Shown here: piece by piece, positions 40,924-50,612 of the stretch | Layout: each line of letters starts with the position of its first letter | Numbering within the stretch: position 1 is the stretch's first letter | DNA from: Bradyrhizobium ivorense | GTDB taxonomy: Bacteria > Pseudomonadota > Alphaproteobacteria > Rhizobiales > Xanthobacteraceae | Length of the DNA stretch: 64,000 nt | Direction of reading: 5' to 3' | NCBI RefSeq assembly: GCF_900696085.1 | Contig: NZ_CAADFC020000022.1 | Span: forward strand, 1-64,000 | Translations under genes and position numbers: made by a program | The notes under the pieces: model-generated | Seen by the model: only the letters and a program-made list of their open reading frames with translations | What the model was told of the DNA's origin: nothing | The model's database searches: none

Positions 40924-41742
40924 ATGGACAGCCGACCGCTCTACGCGTCCGCGAGAGATGGCACAAAACTGTTCGTGCAGGACTGGGGCGCCGGCCGCCC
41001 GGTGCTGCTGCTGTCGGCGTGGACGTTCGACGCGAGCACCTGGGGCAGCCAAATCGCAGCACTCAACGACAGGGGCTTTCGCTGCATAGCGCCCGACCGG
41101 CGCGGGCACGGTCGATCCGAGATGCCGTCGCATGGCTATGATCTGGATACGCTGACCGACGACGTCGCCGATGTGCTCGAGCGGCGCGATCTGCGCGACG
41201 TGACCCTGGTCGGCTTCTCGATGGGAACCGCCGAGGCCGTGAACTATCTGGCGCGTTACGGATCGAAGCGGATTGCGCAGCTGGTGCTGGTGGCGCCGAC
41301 GACACCGTGTCTGGTTGCGACTGACGACAATCCGGACGCGATCCCGAAGGCAATGATCGAGGCCGACCTCGCCGCGATTGCGCGGGATTTTCCGGCCTGG
41401 ATCGCGGCCAACGAGCCGCCGTTCTTCCTGCCCGAGACGCCGGAGATCACGCGCGCCTGGATCCGCCAGATGATGCTGCGCGTGCCGCTGCCGGTGGTGC
41501 TGGCGTGCCGCAAGACCATTGCGCATGCCGATCTTCGCGCCGCGGTCGTCGGCATCGATCGTCCGACCTTGATCGTGCATGGCGACAGCGATGCCAGCGC
41601 GCCGTTGCCGTTGACCGGTGCGAGGACGGCCAAGCTGATCAAAGGCAGCAGGCTCACCGTCTACGCCGGTGCCCCGCACGCGCTGCCGCTGACGCACAGC
41701 GAGCGCCTGCTGTCCGATATGCTCGCGTTCATGGCGAGCTGA
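40924..41742 (+). CDS. Alpha/beta-fold hydrolase
   Basis: The protein has 272 residues from the ATG at 40924 (MDSRPLYASARDGTKLFV), with GGGAGA upstream. It is a lid-containing hydrolase with 'DRRGHGRSEMP' near residue 60, the nucleophile elbow GFSMGT near 98, the acid in 'LIVHGDSDASAPL' near 220 and the His in 'GAPHALPLTHSERL' near 248. It resembles chloroperoxidase-like or arylesterase proteins. It is convergent with the MFS gene and may belong functionally to the adjacent Rieske-oxygenase cluster. Confidence 0.87.
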   Translation: MDSRPLYASARDGTKLFVQDWGAGRPVLLLSAWTFDASTWGSQIAALNDRGFRCIAPDRRGHGRSEMPSHGYDLDTLTDDVADVLERRDLRDVTLVGFSMGTAEAVNYLARYGSKRIAQLVLVAPTTPCLVATDDNPDAIPKAMIEADLAAIARDFPAWIAANEPPFFLPETPEITRAWIRQMMLRVPLPVVLACRKTIAHADLRAAVVGIDRPTLIVHGDSDASAPLPLTGARTAKLIKGSRLTVYAGAPHALPLTHSERLLSDMLAFMAS

Positions 41743-41750
41743 GACGGCGG

Positions 41751-43043
41751 CTAACTCGCGCGCGCGATGTCCGAGCGGATCCAGCGCGCGGCCCAGACGA
41801 AAAGCAGGGCGCCGAGCGTGGTGGTCACCGCGGCCGACAGCAGCGAGTAGCGCACCGCGTCGACGCCGTAAGCGCCCTTCAGCGCGTCGTTGATGATACC
41901 GACGGCGAGCGGGCCGACGCCCTGGCCGAAGCAGGTCGCGGTGAGCAGCACGATCGCCGAGGCCAGCGCCCGCATGCTCGGCTTTGCCACGGTCTGGGCG
42001 ATCGCGAAGATCGGGCCGAGATGGAAGCCGACCATGAACGAGGTCAGCGCCAGGGTTGCGACCATCAGCGCAAAGCTCGGCGTCAGCATGCAGAGCGCGA
42101 ACACAGGGCCGGCGAGGCCGGACATGATCGCCGGCGCCCATAATTTCCAGCGGTCGTCGCGGCGGCTGATCTGCGCCACCACGAGGCCGCCGACCAGGGT
42201 GCCGGCCATGCCGGCGAGGCCCTTGAAGGTACCGGCATAGGTGCCGATCTCGGCGCTGGTCAGATGATGGATGCGCGCCAGGAACGGCGGGATCCACACC
42301 GCGGTGGCGTAGTTTGTGTAGGTGGTGAGACAAAAGCCGATCAGCACGATGACGAAGCTTGGCTGGAGGCTGAGAAAGCGCAGCGTCGGCCCGATCGGCT
42401 CGGCCTTGAACGTTTCGGCCATCGCGCCGCGCTTCGGCTCGGAGATGGTCAGCCACAGCACCGCGGCGAGCGCGATGCCGGGCAGGCCAGCGGTGAAGAA
42501 GGCGGTGCGCCAGCCGTAGTGCTGGTTGACATAGCCGCCGATGAAATAGCCGAGGAAGACGCCGAGATAGGTGCCGATGGCGTAGATGCCGAGCGCGCGC
42601 GGCCGTTCGTTCTTGCTGAAGAGATCGGCGATCATCGATTGCGACGCCGGGGTGCCGGCGGATTCCCCGATGCCGACGCCGATCCGCGCCAGCGCCAGCG
42701 TGGTGACGCTGATGGCGAGGCCGCAGAGATAGGTCATGGCGCTCCAGAACGCGAAGGCGATCGCAACGATGTTGCGGCGGTTGAGGCGGTCGGCCATTCG
42801 CGCAATGGGAATGCCGAGCAGCGAATAAAACAGCACGAAGCCGAAGCCGGCGAGCAGGCCCATCGTGGTGTCGCTGAGCACGAACGCCTTCTTGATCGGC
42901 TCGATCAGCACATTGAAGATCGTGCGGTCGAGGAAGTTCAGGGCGTAGACGATGGTGAGCAGGGCGAGCACGTAATAGCGCCGGGCCGAGGGCCGGGCTG
43001 TGGCCTCGGCCGGCGCGGCTGCCTGCGGTGCGAGATCGACCAT
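41751..43043 (-). CDS. MFS transporter (spinster/AAHS-like)
   Basis: The protein has 430 residues and twelve membrane helices. 'NFLDRTIFNVLIEPIKKAF' in helix 1, 'GIPIARMADRLNRRNIV' (the MFS motif after helix 2) and 'RIGVGIGESAGTPASQSMIADLF' near helix 4-5 are typical of the spinster-like/aromatic-acid branch of MFS. It is a proton-coupled transporter, probably taking up the oxygenase substrate. It follows the Rieske oxygenase gene by 45 bp, on the same strand. Confidence 0.88.
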   Translation of the reverse strand: MVDLAPQAAAPAEATARPSARRYYVLALLTIVYALNFLDRTIFNVLIEPIKKAFVLSDTTMGLLAGFGFVLFYSLLGIPIARMADRLNRRNIVAIAFAFWSAMTYLCGLAISVTTLALARIGVGIGESAGTPASQSMIADLFSKNERPRALGIYAIGTYLGVFLGYFIGGYVNQHYGWRTAFFTAGLPGIALAAVLWLTISEPKRGAMAETFKAEPIGPTLRFLSLQPSFVIVLIGFCLTTYTNYATAVWIPPFLARIHHLTSAEIGTYAGTFKGLAGMAGTLVGGLVVAQISRRDDRWKLWAPAIMSGLAGPVFALCMLTPSFALMVATLALTSFMVGFHLGPIFAIAQTVAKPSMRALASAIVLLTATCFGQGVGPLAVGIINDALKGAYGVDAVRYSLLSAAVTTTLGALLFVWAARWIRSDIARAS

Positions 43044-43088
43044 GGCATTCCCCCCGATGTCTTTATTGTTGTTTGTGAGCGCGGGCCG

Positions 43089-44279
43089 TCAGGCCTCGCG
43101 AATGTAATTCCCCGCCTCGAATTTGACCGGCTCGGCCGCGGCGTCGAACGACACCCCGATCGGGTCGCGCCCGGCGGCCAGCGCCTCGAGCTGGTCCGTG
43201 AGCATGCGGCGGATCATCAGGATGCCGCGGTCGCTCTGGCCAAAATGCTCCTCGGAATGAACCGTCACCGGGCCCTGGCCGACCTGCGCCTCGTAGTCGC
43301 CGGGGAATTGCTGGTGCTCCCGCTCGGTCATGTCCCACCAGAACTTGCCGTTGAACTTCGAGCGCATGCGGCCGATGTCGCCCGCATTCTTGACGCGGCC
43401 GGCGACGTAGATCCGGAACGAGGTGTCGTCGATCGGCAGGGTCCAGCCGATTGATTCGACGCGGGCGAATTGCGCGACCCGCGGGTTGGGCACCACCCGC
43501 AGCGTGGGCAGGGCGGCCTCGGTGACGCGGTAAAACACCCGGCCGTCGTCCTGGTTGCGGATCGAGCGCACCGCGACGCCGCGCGGCGTCATCTCGAACT
43601 TCACCTCGGGCATCGAGGCCATCATGGTGGTGAACTGCGGGCCCGAGAACGAGCCGTGCAGCACCGGCACGTGGTAGGGATCGACCACGTTCTCGAAATG
43701 CTGCAGCCAGTTGCAGGGGATCACGGCGGGTCCGCCGCCGCCGATCGAGGAATCGTCGGCCTCGACGAACTCGCCGTCGTCCATGGTCTCCAGGCACTCG
43801 TAGCGCGGCAGCACCGGCTGCTTCTCGGCCGGGCCCATATAGGCGAAGATCAGGCCGTAGCGCTCCTGCACCGGATACCAGGGCTGCCGCACCTTGTCCT
43901 TGAAGCGGCCGCCCTCGGGCTCGCAGGGCTGCTCGAGGCAACGGCCCTCGGTGTCGAATTTCCAGCCGTGATAGCAGCAGCGGATGCCGTCCTCCTCGAC
44001 CTTGCCGTAGTAAAGGGTGGTGCCGCGGTGGCAGCACCGGGCATGCAGCAGTCCGATCCGGTTATGCTTGTCGCGGAACAGGATCAGGTCCTCAGCCAGC
44101 GCGCGGACTTTCCTGGGGATATCGGTGGCGTCGCCGGCGAGGCCGATCGGGTGCCAGTAGCGGCGCAGCAATTCACCCATCGGCGTGCCACGACCCACCG
44201 AGGTCAGCTCGGTTCGCCTTGCGGCCGGCTTCATGGCGTAGGCCGTGCCGAGGTCGCGGTCCCGCTGGGTGATCGTCAT
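43089..44279 (-). CDS. Rieske aromatic-ring-hydroxylating oxygenase, large subunit
   Basis: The protein has 396 residues. The Rieske [2Fe-2S] site is C82-x-H84 and C101-x2-H104 ('CCYHGW'). The mononuclear iron site is in 'DPYHVPVLHGSF' near residue 195. The N-terminus 'RRYWHPIGLAGD' and the single-chain size match phthalate 4,5-dioxygenase- or vanillate O-demethylase-type oxygenases, which receive electrons from a separate reductase not found in this window. It probably hydroxylates or demethylates an aromatic carboxylate. It is divergent from a MarR regulator. Confidence 0.9.
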   Translation of the reverse strand: MTITQRDRDLGTAYAMKPAARRTELTSVGRGTPMGELLRRYWHPIGLAGDATDIPRKVRALAEDLILFRDKHNRIGLLHARCCHRGTTLYYGKVEEDGIRCCYHGWKFDTEGRCLEQPCEPEGGRFKDKVRQPWYPVQERYGLIFAYMGPAEKQPVLPRYECLETMDDGEFVEADDSSIGGGGPAVIPCNWLQHFENVVDPYHVPVLHGSFSGPQFTTMMASMPEVKFEMTPRGVAVRSIRNQDDGRVFYRVTEAALPTLRVVPNPRVAQFARVESIGWTLPIDDTSFRIYVAGRVKNAGDIGRMRSKFNGKFWWDMTEREHQQFPGDYEAQVGQGPVTVHSEEHFGQSDRGILMIRRMLTDQLEALAAGRDPIGVSFDAAAEPVKFEAGNYIREA

Positions 44280-44318
44280 ATCGTTTCCTCCCGCCGCCGG
44301 ACTGCTGCCCGCGATCGC

Positions 44319-44343
44319 CTATCGTTGATGAAGTCAACGATAG
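44319..44343. promoter_or_regulatory. Perfect 10-bp inverted repeat, probable MarR operator
   Basis: CTATCGTTGA-TGAAG-TCAACGATAG lies in the 130 bp between the oxygenase and marR genes. It is a perfect palindrome with a five-base spacer, as expected for a MarR-family dimer. Confidence 0.65.
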
Positions 44344-44348
44344 ATCGA

Positions 44349-44359
44349 TGACAATGTCA
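44349..44359. promoter_or_regulatory. Second palindrome, TGACA-A-TGTCA
   Basis: A perfect 5-bp inverted repeat lies six bases after the first. Its right arm plus the next base reads TTGACA on the minus strand and could double as a -35 box for the oxygenase operon. Confidence 0.5.
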
Positions 44360-44409
44360 ACTATCTCGTTTAGCTTGGCAGCGGGCTGCTTTGTTGGCAG
44401 AGGTTGGCG

Positions 44410-44925
44410 ATGACCGAGAAGCTGAAGACTGCGAAGGCTTTGCCGCCGGCGATCGCCGTCGACGCCGAGCAGGCGCCGATCACCGCGATGCTGTCGTCGC
44501 GGCTGATGGTGGTGGCCAATCTGCTCAAGCGCGGCGCCATCCTGCGCTACAAGCGGCTCGCCGGGCTGTCCTCGGTGGAGTTCGGCCTGGTGGCCTCGCT
44601 TGGCCGGCGACCGCCGATGAGCGTGGTGCGGCTGGCGGAAGCCGTCGGCATGGACAAGGGCCAGATCAGCCGGGCACTGGCCGAGCTCGTGGCGCGCAAG
44701 CTGGTCGCCAAGGCGATCAACCCGCGCGACAACCGGGAAACCCTGGTCTCCCTGACCAAGGCAGGCCTTGCCGCCCATGACGCAATTGTGGCCGGCGCGC
44801 AGGAGCGCAACCGGCGTCTGCTGGAACAGCTCGATCCCCAGGATCTTGAGGTTCTGCTCGGACATATTGACCGGCTGACCGCGACCGCCGCGGAAATGCT
44901 CGCCGACGAGAAAGAGCTGGGCTGA
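44410..44925 (+). CDS. MarR-family transcriptional regulator
   Basis: The protein has 171 residues from the ATG at 44410. The winged helix-turn-helix is in 'LSSVEFGLVASLGRRPPMSVV' and 'MDKGQISRALAELVARKLVAK' (about residues 58-100), and 'NPRDNRETLVSLTKAG' is the wing. MarR proteins repress catabolic genes until an aromatic ligand binds. Divergence from the Rieske oxygenase and the palindromes between them suggest that role here. Confidence 0.87.
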   Translation: MTEKLKTAKALPPAIAVDAEQAPITAMLSSRLMVVANLLKRGAILRYKRLAGLSSVEFGLVASLGRRPPMSVVRLAEAVGMDKGQISRALAELVARKLVAKAINPRDNRETLVSLTKAGLAAHDAIVAGAQERNRRLLEQLDPQDLEVLLGHIDRLTATAAEMLADEKELG

Positions 44926-45057
44926 TATGGCGGCGGGGCAGGGCACCGGATGGCCTGCATGGCGTTGCCCCGTGAGGCAAGCGCATCCGCCTCACAAGGC
45001 CGCGAGCCCGCGGAGACGACGGTAAAAGCGTCAAAATAGCTTGTCTTGCGCCCTCTG

Positions 45058-45085
45058 TTGCGCTGCGCTAAAGCCTCAGAATAAT
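45058..45085 (+). promoter_or_regulatory. Candidate promoter of the nuo operon
   Basis: TTGCGC (45058-45063) and AATAAT (45080-45085) are 16 bases apart, placing the transcript start about 48 bp before nuoA. This is the best pair seen in the 214-bp gap after the marR gene. Confidence 0.4.
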
Positions 45086-45139
45086 TCCAATCAACGAATC
45101 TGCGGCACGTCCGAAACCGCAGCAAGAAGGCCATCGCCG

Positions 45140-45505
45140 ATGACCGGCATTCTGCAGAATTATCTTCCACTTGTGGTCTTTGTCGGGGTCGCCAGCCTGA
45201 TCGGCCTGGCGCTCCTGGTGGCGCCGTTCCTGGTCGCGTTCCAGCAGCCGGATCCGGAAAAGCTCTCCGCCTATGAATGCGGATTCAACGCTTTTGATGA
45301 CGCCCGCATGAAGTTCGACGTCCGCTTCTATCTGGTGGCGATCCTCTTCATCATCTTCGACCTCGAAGTGGCGTTCCTGTTCCCGTGGGCGGTGGCGTTC
45401 GGAAAGCTCGGCGCAACCGGGTTCTGGTCGATGATGGTGTTCCTGGCCGTGCTGACGGTCGGGTTTGCGTATGAATGGAAGAAAGGCGCGCTCGAATGGG
45501 ATTGA
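45140..45505 (+). CDS. nuoA: NADH-quinone oxidoreductase subunit A
   Basis: The protein has 121 residues with three membrane helices. 'KLSAYECGFNAFDDARMKFDVRFYLVAI' (key: the YECG..P-like loop) and 'FIIFDLEVAFLFPWA' are the family signature; the loop contributes to the quinone channel of complex I. It is the first gene of the nuo operon. The ATG at 45140 is the conserved start; an upstream in-frame start lacks any family similarity. Its 3' end overlaps nuoB by 10 bp. Confidence 0.95.
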   Translation: MTGILQNYLPLVVFVGVASLIGLALLVAPFLVAFQQPDPEKLSAYECGFNAFDDARMKFDVRFYLVAILFIIFDLEVAFLFPWAVAFGKLGATGFWSMMVFLAVLTVGFAYEWKKGALEWD

Positions 45506-46086
45506 GCCCCACCGCCGCAACCTCGCAGCCTGCGATCGCGCAAGCTCCGAAGGGCATTCTCGATCCGTCGACCGGCAAGCCGGTCGGCGCCAATGACCCG
45601 TTTTTCCTCGAGGTCAATCACGAGCTGTCCGACAAGGGCTTCTTCGTCGCCGCGGCCGACGACCTCATCACCTGGGCCCGCACCGGCTCCTTGATGTGGA
45701 TGACCTTCGGTCTTGCCTGCTGCGCGGTCGAGATGATGCAGGTCTCGATGCCGCGTTACGACGTCGAGCGCTTCGGCTTCGCGCCGCGCGCCTCGCCGCG
45801 GCAGTCCGACGTGATGATCGTTGCCGGCACGCTGACCAACAAGATGGCGCCGGCGCTGCGCAAGGTCTACGACCAGATGCCGGAGCCGCGCTACGTCATC
45901 TCGATGGGCTCCTGCGCCAACGGCGGCGGCTACTATCACTATTCCTATTCGGTGGTGCGCGGCTGCGATCGCATCGTGCCGATCGACATCTACGTGCCGG
46001 GCTGCCCGCCCACGGCGGAAGCTCTGCTCTACGGCGTCCTGCTGCTGCAGAAGAAGATCCGCCGTATCGGCACTATCGAACGCTAA
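45496..46086 (+). CDS. nuoB: NADH-quinone oxidoreductase subunit B
   Basis: The protein has 196 residues. Cys residues of the N2 [4Fe-4S] cluster are in 'GLACCAVEMMQ' near residue 74, 'GSCANGGGYYHYSYS' near 138 and 'YVPGCPPTAEALLYG' near 168. This is the last cluster before quinone. The start at 45496 overlaps the end of nuoA. Confidence 0.96.
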   Translation: MGLSPTAATSQPAIAQAPKGILDPSTGKPVGANDPFFLEVNHELSDKGFFVAAADDLITWARTGSLMWMTFGLACCAVEMMQVSMPRYDVERFGFAPRASPRQSDVMIVAGTLTNKMAPALRKVYDQMPEPRYVISMGSCANGGGYYHYSYSVVRGCDRIVPIDIYVPGCPPTAEALLYGVLLLQKKIRRIGTIER

Positions 46087-46097
46087 GGTTTTACGTC

Positions 46098-46715
46098 ATG
46101 GACGACGGCAAGCTCGACGCCCTTGGGCAGACGATTGTGAGCGCGCTTCCGGGCGCGGCCACTTCGCACTCGGTCGCGTTCAACCAGCTCACTATCGATG
46201 TCGAGATTGGCAGAATCGTGGAGGTCGTTACGTTTTTGCGTGACGATCCGAACTGCCGTTTCGTCAACATCACCGACGTCACCGCGGTGGATTATCCGTC
46301 GCGCGAAAAGCGCTTCGACGTCGTCTACCATCTGCTGTCGCCGACGCTGAACGCGCGGATCCGGCTGCGCGGGCAGGCCGACGAGACCACGCAGGTGCCG
46401 TCGATCATCGGCGTCTTCCCGGGAGCCGACTGGTTCGAGCGCGAGACCTACGACCTTTACGGCGTGATTTTCATCGGCCATCCCGACATGCGGCGGCTCT
46501 TGACCGATTACGGTTTCGACGGTCATCCGCTGCGCAAGGACTTCCCGCTCACCGGCTTCGTCGAGGTTCGCTACGACGACCAGGAGAAGCGGGTGCTGTA
46601 CGAGCCGGTCAGGCTCAACCAGGAATTCCGCAAGTTCGATTTCCTCTCGCCCTGGGAAGGCGCTGACTATCCGCTGCCCGGCGACGAGAAGGCCAAGGCG
46701 GAGCCGAAGGCATGA
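46098..46715 (+). CDS. nuoC: NADH-quinone oxidoreductase subunit C
   Basis: The protein has 205 residues with the 30-kDa subunit core 'FVNITDVTAVDYP', 'FPGADWFERETYDLYGV' and 'GHPLRKDFPLTGF'. It is separate from NuoD, unlike the fused E. coli NuoCD. It belongs to the peripheral arm that holds the quinone-site subunits. A 4-bp overlap with nuoD couples their translation. Confidence 0.95.
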   Translation: MDDGKLDALGQTIVSALPGAATSHSVAFNQLTIDVEIGRIVEVVTFLRDDPNCRFVNITDVTAVDYPSREKRFDVVYHLLSPTLNARIRLRGQADETTQVPSIIGVFPGADWFERETYDLYGVIFIGHPDMRRLLTDYGFDGHPLRKDFPLTGFVEVRYDDQEKRVLYEPVRLNQEFRKFDFLSPWEGADYPLPGDEKAKAEPKA

Positions 46716-47908
46716 ACGAGCAACCGCAAAATCTTCGCAACTTCACCATCAATTTCGGGCCGCAGCATCCGGCGGCGCACGGCGTGTTGCGCCTGGTGCT
46801 GGAGCTCGACGGCGAAGTCGTCGAGCGTGTCGATCCGCACATCGGCCTGCTGCATCGCGGCACCGAAAAGCTGATCGAGCACAAGACCTATCTGCAGGCG
46901 ATTCCCTATTTCGACCGGCTCGACTACGTCGCGCCGATGAATCAGGAGCATGCGTTCTGCCTCGCGGCCGAAAAACTGCTCGGCATCGAGGTGCCGCGCC
47001 GCGGCCAGCTGATCCGCGTGCTCTATTGCGAGATCGGCCGCATTCTCTCGCATCTGCTCAACGTCACGACGCAGGCGATGGACGTCGGCGCGCTGACCCC
47101 GCCGCTGTGGGGCTTTGAAGAGCGCGAGAAGCTGATGGTGTTTTACGAGCGCGCTTCCGGCTCGCGCATGCACGCGGCGTTCTTCCGCGTCGGCGGCGTG
47201 CACCAGGACCTGCCGCCGAAGCTGATCGACGACATCGAGGCGTGGTGCGATCCGTTCCTCAAGGTGGTCGACGATCTCGATACGCTGCTCACCGGCAACC
47301 GCATCTTCAAGCAGCGCAACGTCGACATCGGCGTGGTGCCGCTGAAGGAAGCCTGGGAGTGGGGCTTTTCGGGCGTGATGGTGCGCGGCTCCGGCGCGGC
47401 CTGGGATCTGCGCAAGTCGCAGCCCTATGAGTGCTACGCCGAAATGGAGTTCGACATCCCGATCGGCAAGAACGGCGACTGCTTCGACCGCTACCTGATC
47501 CGCATGGAAGAGATGCGCCAGTCGGTGCGCATCATGAAGCAGTGCATCCAGAAGCTCAAAGCGCCGGACGGGCAGGGCCCGGTCGTGGTCGAGGACAACA
47601 AGATCGCGCCGCCGCGCCGTGGCGAGATGAAGCGCTCGATGGAAGCGCTGATCCACCACTTCAAGCTCTACACCGAGGGCGTCCACGTGCCGGCCGGCGA
47701 GGTCTACGCCGCGGTCGAGGCGCCGAAGGGCGAGTTCGGCGTCTATCTCGTCGCCGACGGCACCAACAAGCCCTACAAGTGCAAGATCCGCGCGCCGGGT
47801 TTCGCTCACCTGCAGGCGATGGATCACATTTGCAAGGGCCATCTGCTGGCCGACGTTTCCGCCATCCTCGGCTCGCTGGACATCGTGTTCGGCGAGGTCG
47901 ACCGGTGA
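46712..47908 (+). CDS. nuoD: NADH-quinone oxidoreductase subunit D
   Basis: The protein has 398 residues (the 49-kDa subunit). It contains 'NFGPQHPAAHGVLRLVLELD' near residue 14, 'HIGLLHRGTEKLIE' near 48, 'MNQEHAFCLAAEKLLG' near 78 and the C-terminal 'GSLDIVFGEVDR'. With NuoB it forms the quinone-reduction site. Confidence 0.96.
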   Translation: MNEQPQNLRNFTINFGPQHPAAHGVLRLVLELDGEVVERVDPHIGLLHRGTEKLIEHKTYLQAIPYFDRLDYVAPMNQEHAFCLAAEKLLGIEVPRRGQLIRVLYCEIGRILSHLLNVTTQAMDVGALTPPLWGFEEREKLMVFYERASGSRMHAAFFRVGGVHQDLPPKLIDDIEAWCDPFLKVVDDLDTLLTGNRIFKQRNVDIGVVPLKEAWEWGFSGVMVRGSGAAWDLRKSQPYECYAEMEFDIPIGKNGDCFDRYLIRMEEMRQSVRIMKQCIQKLKAPDGQGPVVVEDNKIAPPRRGEMKRSMEALIHHFKLYTEGVHVPAGEVYAAVEAPKGEFGVYLVADGTNKPYKCKIRAPGFAHLQAMDHICKGHLLADVSAILGSLDIVFGEVDR

Positions 47909-47948
47909 TGATGGCCGCATCCGCACCGCTGAATTGAGAGTTTGATCG

Positions 47949-48560
47949 ATGTCCGTCCGCCGCCTTGCCCCGAAGGAATTGCAGCCCGCGAGCTTCACGT
48001 TCACCGACGAGAATCTCGCCTGGGCCAAGAAGGAGATCGCAAAGTATCCGCCGGGCCGTCAGGCCTCGGCCGCGATCGCGATCCTGTGGCGCGTGCAGGA
48101 GCAGCACGAGGGCTGGGTGTCGGAGGCGGCGATCCGCGCGGTCGCCGACCTGCTCGAGATGCCGCATATCCGCATGCTGGAGATCGCGACCTTCTATACG
48201 ATGTTCCAGCTCTCGCCGGTCGGCAAGAAGGCGCATGTCCAGGTCTGCGGCACCACGCCGTGCCGGCTGCGCGGCGCCGCCGACCTGATCGAGGTGTGCC
48301 AGCATCGCATCCATCACGATCCGTTCCAGCTGTCGAAGGACGGCAACTTCTCCTGGGAGGAGGTCGAGTGCCTGGGTGCCTGCGTGAATGCGCCGATGGT
48401 GCTGATCTGGAAGGACACCTATGAGGATCTGACCAAGGAAAGCTTTGGCAAGGTGCTCGACGGCTTTGCCGCCGGCAATCCGCCGAAGCCGGGTCCGCAG
48501 GTCGACCGTCAGTTCTCGGCTCCCGCCGGCGGGCCGACCACGCTGAAGGAGGTCACCTGA
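47949..48560 (+). CDS. nuoE: NADH-quinone oxidoreductase subunit E
   Basis: The protein has 203 residues (the 24-kDa subunit). The N1a [2Fe-2S] ligands are in 'VCGTTPCRLRGA' near residue 99 (C-x4-C) and 'CLGACVNAPM' near 141 (C-x3-C). The C-terminal ~40 residues are Pro/Gly-rich. Forty base pairs separate it from nuoD. Its stop overlaps the next small gene. Confidence 0.95.
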   Translation: MSVRRLAPKELQPASFTFTDENLAWAKKEIAKYPPGRQASAAIAILWRVQEQHEGWVSEAAIRAVADLLEMPHIRMLEIATFYTMFQLSPVGKKAHVQVCGTTPCRLRGAADLIEVCQHRIHHDPFQLSKDGNFSWEEVECLGACVNAPMVLIWKDTYEDLTKESFGKVLDGFAAGNPPKPGPQVDRQFSAPAGGPTTLKEVT

Positions 48561-48766
48561 TGCAAGGCTTTCAGGTCAGCGGGACGGGGACGGGCGCTGC
48601 GATGAAGAACTGGCGCAACGTCGCGCTGCACAGCGCGCTGGCGGCCGGCTTCATGTTCCTGCTGCAGCGCTACGGCCTGAGCGCCACGCTGGAATCCAGC
48701 CTGTTGTGGGCCATCGTGTTCGGCGGCTGCGCCGCCGGGCTCGCTTATTCCCAAGCCAATCGGTGA
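48560..48766 (+). CDS. Small membrane protein inside the nuo operon
   Basis: The protein has 68 residues overlapping the nuoE stop (ATGA-like overlap at 48558-48560). It has two hydrophobic stretches, 'VALHSALAAGFMFLLQRYGL' (with a charged break) and 'ESSLLWAIVFGGCAAGLAYS'. No domain is recognised. Its position between nuoE and nuoF and the overlap make co-translation certain if it is real. It could be an assembly or accessory factor, but nothing in the sequence proves a complex I role. Confidence 0.7.
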   Translation: MQGFQVSGTGTGAAMKNWRNVALHSALAAGFMFLLQRYGLSATLESSLLWAIVFGGCAAGLAYSQANR

Positions 48767-48785
48767 TGTTCGGAAAGTTTTGAGC

Positions 48786-50107
<1,322 letters not shown>

Positions 50108-50108
<1 letters not shown>

Positions 50109-50605
50109 TGACGGCGATGGCGCAACAGGCCGCATGGTGGCAGAGATACGGGACGCTGGCGCAGATGGCGCACGCGACCGTGGCGCTGCTCGGCTTTGGC
50201 GCCGTCCTGCTGCAGATCAACGAGATCCGTTGGTCGAACCGCGCCTCCGCTGCGCGCACGGCGTATCTCGGCTACACCGATCTCGCCTTCAAGAACCCGA
50301 AATTCGCGCAGCCCGATTACGAGGCCATCAAGGCCGGCAGCCGCGAAGAGCGGTCGCAATATGAGAGCTTCGTCTCGTATTTCCTCTATGCCTGCGAGGA
50401 AACCTTTGCCGCGTTTGCGGACAAGCGCGAATGGCAGGCATCCTGTGACTACGAGCTGAAACCGCATTTGGCGTTCCTCTGCGAGAAGAACCAGGCGCAG
50501 CCCGCGTATCTCGCGACCTACGGCGCCGAGACCCAGCAATGGGTGAAGACCTCACTGAAAACCGCCGGCGTTGCACCGCCCGACTGCAAGCTCGGAAAGA
50601 CCTGA
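50108..50605 (+). CDS. Uncharacterised membrane-anchored protein inside the nuo operon
   Basis: The protein has 165 residues. One hydrophobic segment (about 18-38, 'MAHATVALLGFGAVLLQINE') precedes a soluble domain with four Cys residues (in 'FLYACEETFAAF', 'WQASCDYEL', 'LAFLCEKNQ' and 'PPDCKLGK') and a 'YESFVSYFLYA' aromatic stretch. The start overlaps the nuoF stop in TAATG, and nuoG begins 7 bp after it ends. No family is recognised. A complex I accessory role is only positional inference. Confidence 0.72.
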
Positions 50606-50612
50606 GACAGAC

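Noticed and set aside
47909..47938. Nine-codon ORF (MMAASAPLN) between nuoD and nuoE
   Set aside because: It overlaps the nuoD stop by chance and has no ribosome site or informative codons.
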